Shown one piece after another: positions 47,702 through 58,859 of a stretch of DNA of 64,000 nt. Under the pieces are notes generated by a model. The model saw only the letters and a program-made list of their open reading frames with translations. It searched no databases and had not been told where the DNA came from. Where the stretch lies: positions 29,500,067 through 29,564,066 of the forward strand of contig NC_058493.1 of assembly GCF_020382885.2 (NCBI RefSeq). Direction: 5' to 3'. How positions within the stretch are numbered: the first letter of the stretch is position 1; every line of letters begins with the position of its first letter. The stretch is from Scatophagus argus (lineage: Eukaryota; Chordata; Actinopteri; Scatophagidae). A program made the position numbers and the translations under genes.

Positions 47702-50700
47702 CTACTTCAGTTTCTCCTCGTTGTTGTTGTTGTTGTGGAGGCTTAGGTTCAGGTCGAAGCCCGACTGCTTCCTCAGAGCGCGTGGCATCAACTTCTTCTT
47801 CACAAACAGTTTCTGGAGGAAGCGGTTGCTGATGCTGAAGGGGCAGTAGCCGTGGATGAAGTACATGAGGCCAACACCGGACCCAGCAAAATAACGCGCC
47901 TGCGGCTGCGGCGACAGCAGCGCCTGGACAATGGTGTTGATCACAGGGCTGAGGTCGGGGTTGGCCTGGCGGGCGTGGATCTGAAACAGCTCCTTGGTCT
48001 CTGTCACATAGTCCTCGCCGTAGTCCTCTAGCAGCCCCGGAGACAGACTCTGAAGCAGCTGTTTGTGCTGCTGCTCCCAGTAGGTGTGGTTACTGGACTG
48101 ACCTGCAACAACCAGAGAACTCGAGTCAACTCACCACAATCCAAACTTTCTGTGATAAACCTTCTGCTGGAATCATTCAGTTAGTTTTACTCATTTCTTT
48201 TTTTTTTTTAAATTCACTTTTTATTGCTTTTCAACAGTGCATCAAAAGAACCAACATACATGCACTTGAACAATGACAAGAACAAAACAACATACTTCCT
48301 GACACAAGAGGGAAAAAAAAGAAATAAAAAAAATAAACAGAAGAAAAATATTACTCACAAAGAGAACCCAAATTTTTATGAGTTGAGATTTTGTTTTCCT
48401 TGTCTTTTTAGTAATGTTGTTCTCATGTTGTTAACTGCTTTCCTGCCTGTACAACATCCATTGCACGTCTGCCCGTCCTGGGTGAGGGATCCCTCCTCTG
48501 TTGCTCACCCTGAGGTTTCTCCCATTTTTTCCTGTTAAAGGTTTTTCTGGGAGTTTTTCCTCAGTCGATGTGAGGGTCGAAGGGCAGAGGATGTTGCTGA
48601 TGTTGTGTTAAGCCCTTTGAGACAAACTGCTTGTAAAAATGGGCTGTACAAATAAAGTTGTCAGTACGAACACAGAAATAATTATATACGTCTACATGCA
48701 CATAGTTCACATTACCAGAACCTCTCTCGACTCCTTCACTCTCACAGCCTCCACCCTGCAACATGTCAGACTTTTGTCACCCTCAAGACGTGGTTTATTG
48801 TTTACATGAAAATACATCCACATAGCTTCTCCAATCAACTAACTCGTATGAGATTCCTCCCTATTATTCAGCCTAAAAATCAATTGTTCATAATTGGCTA
48901 TTTTGGTCATTTCTCCCATCCATTCATTAAATGAGATAGCATTTTTTGACTTCCAGTGTCTGAGAACAATCCTATACACATATATAATATGTATATATTA
49001 TATATGTATGTATGTACATATAAAAAAAATAAATAGCAAAAAACAAAAAAATAAAAACAAAACCCCACATATAGAAACTGAGACACACGTGTGAGAACCT
49101 TGAGAAACAGAATGGTTCTCCATAATCCCTTAAACAAAAACAACACCCCCCCACCCATATCAAATACACACACCGATATCATACACCTGTCACAAATGGG
49201 CGTCGTGGCTGACACAGAAAAGGCTGAACCCCGATGCAGAGTGAAAAAAGGGAGTGATGCGAGGCAGTGGTCCGAACAAAAACGTTTAATTAACTAATCA
49301 AACTCAAAAAGGCACGCTTACTGTTGCAAGGGAACTAAGAGAAACTGTGGCAAAAAACTCCTGGCACAACATGGCATGGCAAGGCAAGGCAAGACAAAGG
49401 TATCCTGGCAAAACATGATGACAATGTGAAAACGCACTGACAAAAGGTGGCTGGGAAGACAAGGACTAAACAGACAGGGTTTGGGTTACGAGAGACAGGT
49501 GACACACATTATGAGGGAGAAAGCAATCAAGAAAACCAAAAGCAAAGCTACATGAAAGCAGGGCACACAGAGGAAGAGACACTTTCAAAATACCTTTCAA
49601 AAACCTTGAACATAACACATGGAAACACAAGACACACAAGAAACATGACACGTGGACTCAAAACCAAAAGCCAAAGCATAGCAAAAAACACCAAGCATGA
49701 CAACACCGGACATTTGTACAACCCATTGAGCCCAAAACCTAATTCTCATAAATAACAGGAATTAATGTCCTCTACTTATATTCCAGTCCAAAAAAGGCTA
49801 AAAAAAGAGTAATAATATCGCTGTATTTGTAAAAAACAAATACAGCGATATTACAGTAATTTAACTTCTTTGTCCCCTTAAACATGGTGAACAAAAGCAT
49901 ACTCGAACAATAGGCTATGGATATACCTATAGCTCACCCGACATCTCCAAAAATCAATAATATCCTTCGTGACGTATTGGGATCTTCATGAGGCTCTCTT
50001 AGAGATGAAGCTTATCACCTCCTCTGGAGAAGTGAAAGTGTGTCGGATATTGTCCACCACAACTTTCAGCACAGCTGGATATAGCATAGTGCACTGAAGC
50101 CCCTTCTCCTGCAGTTGCTTCTTTACTCCGTCAAACTTTTTACGCCTCTGAATAATATCCTGTGAGAGGTCCTGGAAGAAAGACACCCACTTGCCTCTCC
50201 ATTCCACACGCTCCTTCTCTTGGGCCGCCCTTAACACTGCTTCTTTGGCTTCAAACCTCAGGAAACATGCCAAGATATGCCAGTCTCTGTTGCCCCGCTG
50301 ACCTGTTCTATGGGCGCGCTCAATCTTGAAGTCTGGTCCCATTTCGATATCCAATGCTTCCTCCAGTAAAGGCCGCACAAACGTCTGCATGTCTCCTCCT
50401 TCGGCAGCCTCCACTATTCCAACTATGCGAACATTATTACAGCAGCCAGCTAACTAAGTTAATTAAGTTATTTTCTCCTGAAGTTGGGCGATTGTTTTGG
50501 TAGCCATGTCCACCGCCACACTCAGGCTTTGGTCTTGATCTTCCAGGGCCGAAATACAAGTCTCAGCAGTCACTCGAGCTCCCAGTTTCTCCACCGCTGT
50601 TTTAACTGCATCAATGCACGATTTCAGGTCGCTCATATTGGATGAGATACCTTGTAGCAGCGTTTTAATGCTCGTCAGCTCAGCTGCGGTATCCATCTGT

Positions 50701-53700
50701 TGTGGGTCTGGGGTGGCCATGTGCTCCTCCGTGCCCTCCTGAGTCTGTCGAGTTGCGCTTCTCAAACCATACTGTGTAAGGGTTTTTTGGACTGGTTGCA
50801 TATTAATATGAAGTTACAATTTTCCGCATGCTTATTTTCTGTATTTAGGATATCAGTCAATATAAAGGAGGGGGTATGGTGAACAGCCCTACGCGGCCAT
50901 CTCAGGTGCTCGCTCCACCAGAAGTCCAATTTGTTTTATTCATTTCAAGTCACAGAACAAGTCACTTGAAACAAACAAGGTGTGCACCTATTGGGAGGCA
51001 TACAAAACTTTTGTTTCTGTCATTTGCTCAGTGGAAACAGTGATGAAGTTCAGTCTCTCCCTCTCTCTGTCCCCCCACCCCTCTGTCTCCCCCTCTCTCT
51101 CCCTCCCTCTGTCCTTCTCTCTGCCTCAACCCCCACCCCTCTGTCTCCCTCTGCAGCTCACCCTGATCTCCTCCCTGATCTCCAGACGTGGAGAAGCCAA
51201 ACGTAGCACCTGGACAGAGCCTTTCATTTGAGCCTCACTTCCAGTTCTTATCCCAGTGCTCTCAGTGTGTCATTTTCCTTTAAAGCTTCAGGAGTCAACA
51301 GACCAGTAAATGTTCTGGTTTTAATACATGTGACTCAGCAGAGCCAACTTCATTTGTGAAGTTTGATTTCACTGAGTCTCTGATGACAGGAGGATGTCAT
51401 GAAAAAGTTGGGATGAAGTTCATCGACCGAGTCGGCCATGAGCCAAACTGAGCTGCTCCAAAGCTCAGCAGAGTAACAGCAGGATTAGGAGTCTGAATAC
51501 AAACCTGTTCCTCCAGGATTACCACGAGAGCAGCAGGATAAAGTGTGCCCAGCTCTCTGTTTACACCTGAGCCATGTCTGCTTTATGTCTGAGCAGAATT
51601 CAGTGTGGATTCCCTGAACTCCACAGTCGCCTGAACACAGCACAGAGTGAATCATTAACATGACGCCACCGTGTAAACGCACTCTGACAGTAAAAACTGA
51701 AGGAGGTTTTCTATTGGCCAACAGTCTGGTTCACATCCAGAAGGACTTTCAAAATCAAAAGCCAGCAATTAGAGTTTCTGTGTGAGTGAGAACAGATGGT
51801 CTGTCCCACATGTGGTCCTCGTTATGAGGTGTTCTCCTCAGCATCGTGTTCAACACAGGGCCAAACCACAGTGTTCAAATATCAGGAACAGTTTACTCCT
51901 GACCAGTCAGGGCCAAAACAGACTTGACTGGCTGTTTCTACACCTCATCTCAATACATGCTTCATCACAACTTGTCACCTTTTCTGTCCCGTCTGGTAAC
52001 CAAACAAAAGTTTCCATAGTCAAGTCATCTCCTTTAGCTTTTGTTTGTCTCAGGGAACAACACAATTTTCAATCATAAAGATTTTGCTTTTTATTGTCTG
52101 TTCACTCTCTCTGGACTTATGGGTCAGAACAAGTGTTACACAGCGTCACGTGTTGGAGCAGAACAGGTTAAAGTTTCAGGCCACGCTGGCTGCCTCTCAC
52201 CCTGAAACTGAACCGGAAACATGTGAGTTCAGTCAGAGGCCCTCAGCGACTGATCAGCTCTAGCAGCTGGTTGTGTTGCTAGAATCAGATCACAGGAACA
52301 CGTGAACCTGCGGTTGGAGCAGACAGTTACAGGGTGGTGTTACCTGTCTTGTATGCAGAGGGCAGGATAGTGGAGACTCGGACCCCCCAAGGTTCCAGCT
52401 CATGTCGCAGAGTGTTGAAGAAGAGGTTGAGAGCTGCCTTAGAAGCTCCGTATGCTGCCAGACAGGGAAATGGCTGGTCACCTGGAAACGCACAAGGAAG
52501 ACTGTCACCTGGCTGCCTCCCCAGGTGTGTGTGCAGGTCTGGCAGCTCTGTCAATGTGTGATTTAGACCTGATCATGTTGCTATTGGCCTATTGGACTTA
52601 TTTTAGTACTTATTTATAAGTATTTAATATTTTTATTGTGTTATAAATGTATCTATTTATCTATCTATCACTGAGTCCTCGAGTCAGCCTCCTTGCGGAG
52701 GACTTGCTGCTGCTTCTCAAAACAAACATCATCATCACTGTCTGCTGTAACCCTCGTGAGCAAACGCACCTTCATGTCCTGCATTCACACCTGAAGGAAT
52801 GTTTTATGGTGAAGTGCGAACTCGTTATTTCCTCAGCAAGATCTGATTAGTTCAGTCCATTTTAAATGAGTGTGAAACCATCTGTCAATCAAGCATCCTT
52901 TATATTGCTGATACTGATGTTGATCTGTGATGCTGATATGGTGGTTTATTATTGATTTTTCAAATTCTCTCACAAGTCGTTGATTACTTGATATCTGATC
53001 ACATTTCATGTCGAATTTCTTCATGTGCTGTTGGTAATAAACTAAGACACACAATGATTGTGAAAACAGGCGGATGAAATCTGCTGAGTGCATGAATTCT
53101 GCCAGGGCAGCTGAACATTTGTGATCGATTTGGTTGTGCTGATATTTTGGCGAGACGACAGAGTTGATTTGGACAAACAGACGGCAGAGACGAGCAGCAG
53201 CCCTGTTTGTTTGGTTTGGCAGTTTGAGAGCAGCAGTCAGTTCATTTGTGGTTCAGTTGTTCTGGAACATTCAATGAAGATTTATTACAGTGTGTGTGTG
53301 TGTGCGTGTGCATTGGACACACCAGCGGGGCTGGAGATAGTGACAATGCGTCCTTTGGCCTGACGCAGTAGCGGCAGGAAGCTCTTGGTGACGCTCAGGG
53401 TGCCAAAGAAGTTGACCTCCATGCAGCCACGGAAGTTTGACATCAGTGATAGCTCGGCATCTCCAATGTTCACACACACTCCAGCGTTGTTCACCAAGCC
53501 CCACAGACCTGCCACACACACACACACACAAAGATAAAAGGAGTGTTTATACAATCATCCTGGACTTCAGCACTGGTTAAAACCAGAACAGAGTCTGAAA
53601 ATGCCGGAGTCACTCCAACCGTCAGGGTACAAACTGATGATGGCCTCCTCAATCACCTGCTTCCAATTAAAAACCCTCAGCATATCAAAACATCTGTGTC

Positions 53701-56700
53701 ATTCGCTGATCAGGAGGAGGTTGTTCGCACATGTATCTCATCACATGTGGATTAAAGTCTCTGTACACGTCTTTCTCTTTCCACTCTCTCCGACTCATCC
53801 ACCACACTGCAGCTCAGCTCTTCGTTGCTCTGGCCTTGCTTGTTTTGCTCTAGCTGTTGGTTTGACCGTGTGGATAAGTGGTGTTTATGCTGGAGTTAAA
53901 AACAAGGAGATGTGGCCAGACTGTCTAAGATGTGGGAGAGGTGATGCCTTAAAACCCATGCTTGATATTGCTATAAACATGCATGTAACATCCCTCATCC
54001 CTCGAGTGAAGTGCCTGAAGAGACTGGTTTTGTAACACATCAAGGCTGCCGTGCCACCTCACCAGTACAAAACCAACAGGTCCACAGATGATGTCACCTC
54101 CACTGCACGCCATACTGTACTGCACCACCTGAAACAACAAGGGCCATATGCACTTCTGCCGTTTGTGGACTACAGCTCTGCGTTTAATACCATCTTACCC
54201 AGCAGACTGTTTTCCAAGATGTCTGACCTGACAGCACAACATCTGCCTGTGGACAAAGGACTTCCTGACAAACCAGCCACAGTCAGTTGGATGGAACTCT
54301 GCAAGGCTCTGTGCTGAATCTGTTCCTCTGTGATTTGTATACTCATGACTGTTTACCGGCTCATAACAGCAACATCATAGTTAAATTTGCAGATGACACA
54401 ACTGTGGTGGGGCTGATCAAATTCCTGGGCACACACATTTCAGAGGACCTCTCATGGACAACAGACATCACAGCACTGGTCAAGAAGACACAAAAGTGAA
54501 CACTCAGGAAGGTAAACCTATCGCAACAACTTTTGGTGTCATTCTTCTGCTGCTCCTTTGACAGCGTCCTCACACATAGCATCCTGGTGTGGTAGACATA
54601 AAATCCCTGCAGAGAATTATGAGGACTACACAGAACATCACAAACCAACTGCTACCTGCCCCAGATGACATCTTCACCACCTGTGAAAGACACACAACAT
54701 CCTGAAGGACTCATCCTGCTCATCATCTGTTTGAACTGTTTTCCAGAGAACACCACAGATCCACCAAAACACACCACAAGATTTATGAACCGTTTTTATC
54801 CTGAAAGTACACCCTATGTGCGCTATTTATCATTATGGAAAATACAGTTTTTAATCTCGCTTTTTACTGCATAAATTGGCAATGCGTATATGTTAAACAA
54901 TGTAGTGTAAAATGTGTGTTCTGTGTGAATGAAATGGGAGCATCTGTTTACACTTTCTATTTATTTTATAGCATTTTTTACAGCATTTTAATACACTCAA
55001 TCCAGTTCTTGAGTGCACCCTAATTTTGTTGTACATTTTGTACAAAGACAATAAAAAAGAATCTTTAATAAAGAATCATTATTACACTGTCATCAGCTAC
55101 CTGTGCTTACTAATCATGTGATGAAGACCATGGAGCGGCTGCTGCCACAACACCTGAGGACACAGGTCCGCCATGCCCTTGACCCTCTGCAGTTTGCGCA
55201 CCAGGAGAAGGTGGGAGTGGAGGACGCCATAGTCTACATGCTACACCAATCTCTCTCTCACCTCGGTGCTACGAGGATTCCATTCTTGGATTTCTCCAGT
55301 GCCTTCAACACCATCCAGCCTCTGCTCCTCAGAGATAAACTAACAGAGATGAGGGTTGGCTCACACCTGGTGGCATGAATTACAGACTACCTGACTGGTA
55401 GACCTCAGTATGCGCGAATGGAGAACTATGCTGTGGTACGGTAGAGAGGCAGCATCAGAAAGAGGGACACCTCATGTCTGGTGAGGAAGGCGGCTCTGCT
55501 GTGAGCACAGAGCTGGACAGCTTGACATCTGTGGCAGAGCGACGGGTACTGAGCAAGCACCTGTCAGTAACGAATAATCCACTATTTTCACTGCATCCAC
55601 TGCACAGCTTCATCTCCAGGCACAGAAGCAACTTCAGTGACGGCCTGCTGTCACTGTCCTGCTCCAGCGACACGTTATGCGGATCATTAACGCCACGGGG
55701 GTGGGACACGTTAACATTCCTCACTGGAATCTGCACTACACACTGTTTGCCATCCACCTTAAATTATTACACATTCTGCTTGTACCGGACTTTTTAATTT
55801 TTAATGTTTGAGTAGTGTGCTTTTATTAGTATTTCTTGCATGCATTCTCAAAACTGCCCTTACAGTCAAGCAAATCATGAGACACCGACTGTCAGAGATG
55901 TTCTCTGCTTCGAACTGTGAAATTAAAATCCTGTCTAAGACATTAGTTTACGTGCATGATGTCCTGCAGTCTGTGTGGAGATAAGACTGTACTCACTGCC
56001 AACACAGGACACCATGAGGTCAACCTCTCTTTCTTGTTCTCTCAGTGTAAGCAAACCTCGCTCACCCTTATCTGAAGTGGAGGGCCAAGAATCCCAAGCT
56101 TTGTTTCACAAGCCGTTGTGGGGGCTTTGTTTAGGCCTGAACTGTTCCAAAGCTGATGAAAGATAACAAGAAAAAAAATATCCAGCTTGGCTGACAGCCA
56201 AACACCTGAGCGACCCGCCCAGGTAATTTCCTGTCTGCAGTTTGATGGTAAAAGCTCAGTCCTGTCAAAATAAAGTTCTACAGGGTAGTCTCCCTGCATG
56301 TATTAAACTTCACTTTGATTATTCTGACCAAAGAACCAGTTCGACCTGTCATCATGGAGTCAAAACTCACTGGAAAAACATTTTGAAATGAAAAATGGTC
56401 AAAGTAAATAAAAGTGAGCTGCATTACAGTCTTTTATTGTGAAACGATTATGATGAAATGACATTTTATAACGTTAATGTTTACAAAGGTACTGGATTAC
56501 ATTACAGTTCCACGGTCAGTAAAATCTCACATCTTTATTTGAGTTAGAAGACAAAACATCTTCCCAGTGCAGATTTCTCCCAACAACAGGACTTCAGTGT
56601 TCATGGAACAGCACACTCGTAATCATCCATTTCTCAAAAACATTAAGCATCCGTGCTGTCAGCCTGGTTAATAAGTCAAGACTTCCATTCACTTCCAGGA

Positions 56701-56890
56701 GGTTTAACCACCACCTGACGATAACAATAAACTAAATTACTTACTTTAACAGCCTAACCTTAAAGCAACTCTTCACCCTAATATTTAATGGTTTTCATTG
56801 TGGGGACTTGCATTTTGTCCCCATAAGTAAGACAGATCCTTACAATGTGACTGTAAACAGATTTTTGTCCCCACAACTGCAGGAATACAC

Positions 56891-56928
<38 letters not shown>

Positions 56929-57706
56929 ACTCTATCCTCAGATGACTCAGAGCGCTGAACTTAAACTCTAATTACAAAACCAGGGGGAGCTTCAGGTCTG
57001 AGCCAATCACAGAGTTACCCTGAATTCAATGTGTGAAACGTGAGCCAGCATCTCCTCTCTGCTTCAGCTCCTCCCTTCCTCCCCCTTCAGTCGCCTGCAC
57101 TTAGATCAGTTCTAGCTGTTATTTGGTGTCTCACCTCAGCACCTTGTGGACTTTAATAATTTGCTTGAAGGCCACTGAACCTTCTGCGTGTGAAGCCTTA
57201 ACTTTGAAACCACAGTGTCTACACAGCCCTGCAGCGCTTGCAGGAACTCATGTGAAACTTACTCACTCCTTTCTCAGAGAGTCTGACTTCGGTGCAGCCG
57301 AGGACTCACCTGTGCACCTGTCCTTTGTGACAAAGTTTTGTCATGACATGCAGCAAACAGGTGCACTTGTTGGCTCCACTGTGGACAGGTAAAACCAATC
57401 AAATTGCTCATTCTCAAACTGAAAACCTCTGAATGAATAAATGACACACACACACAACAAAAGCTAATCGAACTGACAACAAGGCATCTTTACCTTTGAG
57501 GCCCAGCTTGGCCTTGGTGTCCAGCAGAGCCTGTTGGACCTGCTGCGGCTGGGTGATGTCCACCTGGAGGAGGGTGAGACGGGGGGAGCAGATCCTCTGC
57601 AGCTCTCTGGCTCCATGTCCTGACAGGTCCAACACTGTGGCAAACACCTCAAAGCCAAGAGCGTCCAGATGCTTTGCCGTTGCATGTCCGAATCCAGAGT
57701 CACAGC
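47702..57706 (-). CDS. hsd11b2: hsd11b2, 11-beta-hydroxysteroid dehydrogenase type 2, exons 2-5
   Basis: NAD-dependent short-chain dehydrogenase of the endoplasmic reticulum that oxidises cortisol to cortisone; in fish it also makes 11-ketotestosterone. Exons: 57706-57494, 53508-53323, 52481-52344, 48102-47702; all junctions are phase 1 and in frame, giving about 312 residues here. Exon 2 opens with the cofactor loop [15 protein letters not shown]. Exon 3 has [10 protein letters not shown] and [10 protein letters not shown], then [11 protein letters not shown] with the catalytic serine region. Exon 4 has [11 protein letters not shown] with the YxxxK catalytic pair, then PWGVRVS. Exon 5 has the type-2 signature [11 protein letters not shown] and a short Asn run before EEKLK. 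The C-terminus and NAG context separate it from hsd11b1 and hsd17b2. Exon 1 (membrane anchor and start of the Rossmann fold) was not found up to 64000. Confidence 0.95.
48378..48663 (+). mobile_element. Dispersed repeat 'A', copy 3 (3' half)
   Basis: From GTTGAGATTTTGTTTTCCTT to GGGCTGTACAAATAAAGTTG, closely matching the last 290 bp of copy 2. 5' truncated, as LINE-mobilised copies usually are. Located in hsd11b2 intron 4. Confidence 0.82.
49190..49760. mobile_element. Unclassified transposon-like repeat
   Basis: GACACAGAAAAGGCTGAACC, CCGATGCAGAGTG, AACAAAAACGTTTAATTAAC and GGCATGGCAAGGCAAGGCAA resemble a common fish dispersed repeat. The open frame 49447-49755 is Lys/Thr-rich without known motifs. 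Confidence 0.4.
49813..49853. repeat. Perfect hairpin, 17-bp arms and 7-nt loop
   Basis: The arm 49813-49829 (TAATATCGCTGTATTTG) is the exact reverse complement of 49837-49853, with loop TAAAAAA. It lies between the unclassified repeat and the L1-type ORF1. It could be a mobile-element end or a rearrangement scar. Confidence 0.95.
49985..50930 (-). mobile_element. L1/Tx1-type LINE, 5' region and disrupted ORF1
   Basis: On the minus strand, frame 50801-50463 is the N-terminal coiled-coil part of a transposase_22-like ORF1 protein ([37 protein letters not shown]). Frame 50414-49986 is its RNA-binding and C-terminal part ([37 protein letters not shown]). The two are separated by a 50-bp stretch with stops. 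Sequence upstream to about 50930 looks like the element's 5' UTR. No ORF2 follows. Confidence 0.75.
51036..51160. repeat. (CTCT)n pyrimidine-rich tract
   Basis: Impure CT/CCCT repeat in hsd11b2 intron 4. Confidence 0.8.
53322..53324. other. hsd11b2: hsd11b2 intron 3 donor context
   Basis: The exon 3 donor GTGTGTCC is followed almost at once by a GT microsatellite (53291-53309), and the exon 3 acceptor abuts a CA run (53511-53529). The exon is thus flanked by complementary simple repeats. Coordinates mark the donor junction on the minus strand. Confidence 0.5.
54050..55075 (+). mobile_element. Rex1-like LINE fragment, degenerate
   Basis: Plus-strand frames 54051-54317 and 54287-54499 contain [41 protein letters not shown] and [19 protein letters not shown], the Rex1 RT core with several deletions. 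The 3' end runs to AAGACAATAAAAAAGAATC at about 55065. Lies in hsd11b2 intron 2. Confidence 0.8.
55085..55760 (+). mobile_element. Second Rex1/CR1-like LINE fragment
   Basis: Frame 55103-55378 has [34 protein letters not shown] and [22 protein letters not shown] motifs of a lineage different from the copy just upstream. Later parts (about 55440-55760) are decayed coding and UTR sequence. Confidence 0.7.
56888..56930. repeat. (CA)n microsatellite
   Basis: CA run with ACACGCACAC and CATACACAC interruptions in hsd11b2 intron 2. Confidence 0.88.
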
Positions 57707-58705
57707 CTGCAGGGACATGGCCACACTTCTTGTCATCTGATGATTTTCCACCGACACACCAAACCCCAGACAACAAAATCATAAGATAAGCAATGACAAG
57801 AGTTTCCTCCTCCCTGTGTGGAATGCAGCTAATACACCAGGTTTCTGACTCTGGGAGAAAAAGCAGTGAAGTATCTCTTTAAATCACACACGTTTGGACT
57901 CTGTGTCGATTCCCTGTTGATATCTGATGTCATATTTTTTTTCGGGTTGAGCCTCCCGTGCTCGGAGTCCTCTTGGGGAGGCCCACCTTCCACTTTTAAA
58001 CTCTCTGATGTGACTGCGTCTCCAGTCATAATTGGACTCAGGCATCTCTTTAAGGAAAGAAATTTGGGGAGTTTTGCAAGCTGAACAGGAAGAAAAAATC
58101 AGCAGATGTAGCTGCAGAACAAATTAAATGGGAGCAGATGTGTTTTGTCAGGAAGCAGATGAAGCCCACAGTCTTCCCAGCACTGGTGGACTCATGGGGG
58201 TATGTGGGAGGTGTTGCCCCCGTGTGTGAAACAAACAGGGCTGAAGTGCCCTGTTGGACACCACTGTGGACGATGAAATATGACAAATTGCCCTTTGTGC
58301 TCAGTTGAAGGACAACCGTTAAGAGTTGCGGCTCTAAGAGTTAATGCTTCTCTGTGTGTTTTATCACATGGATGTAGTTATCACATCTGCATCACATAAT
58401 AAAACATTTTTAATCTGAACCATAGTTTAAGTAACTGTTTGACCATCAATAAATCATGACTTTGTGCTGGCTGGGGCTCCACCACCTTTTTCATTTTCCA
58501 TCCTGCATCTCAGAGTCTGCCGCTGATCCTCACTTTACAGCAATCAGTTTTACTGGTAGGCACACGAACACATACAGAGCATTTGGTTTTTATTTTTTTC
58601 TCAGCGGACCGAAACAGAAATAGACACTAAAGAAATGACAGAACTGGTCCATACATGAGTCTGTGGAATCATCATGAATATATGTAAATAAATATCAACA
58701 GCAAC

Positions 58706-58850
58706 AACATCCATCCATCCATCCATCCATTTTCTATACCGCTTATCCGTCAGGGTTGCGGGGGAGCTGGAGCCTATCCCAGCTGACTACGGGCGAGAGG
58801 CGGGGTTCACCCTGGACTGGTCGGCAGTCAATCGCAGGGACAGCAACAAC
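58706..58850 (+). mobile_element. Short RTE/LINE-end repeat
   Basis: (CATC)n followed by ACCGCTTATCCGTCAGGGTT, GGAGCTGGAGCCTATCCCAG and CTGACTACGGGCGAGAGGCG, a phrase found throughout fish genomes as a dispersed LINE end. Confidence 0.7.
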
Positions 58851-58859
58851 ATCAATAAA

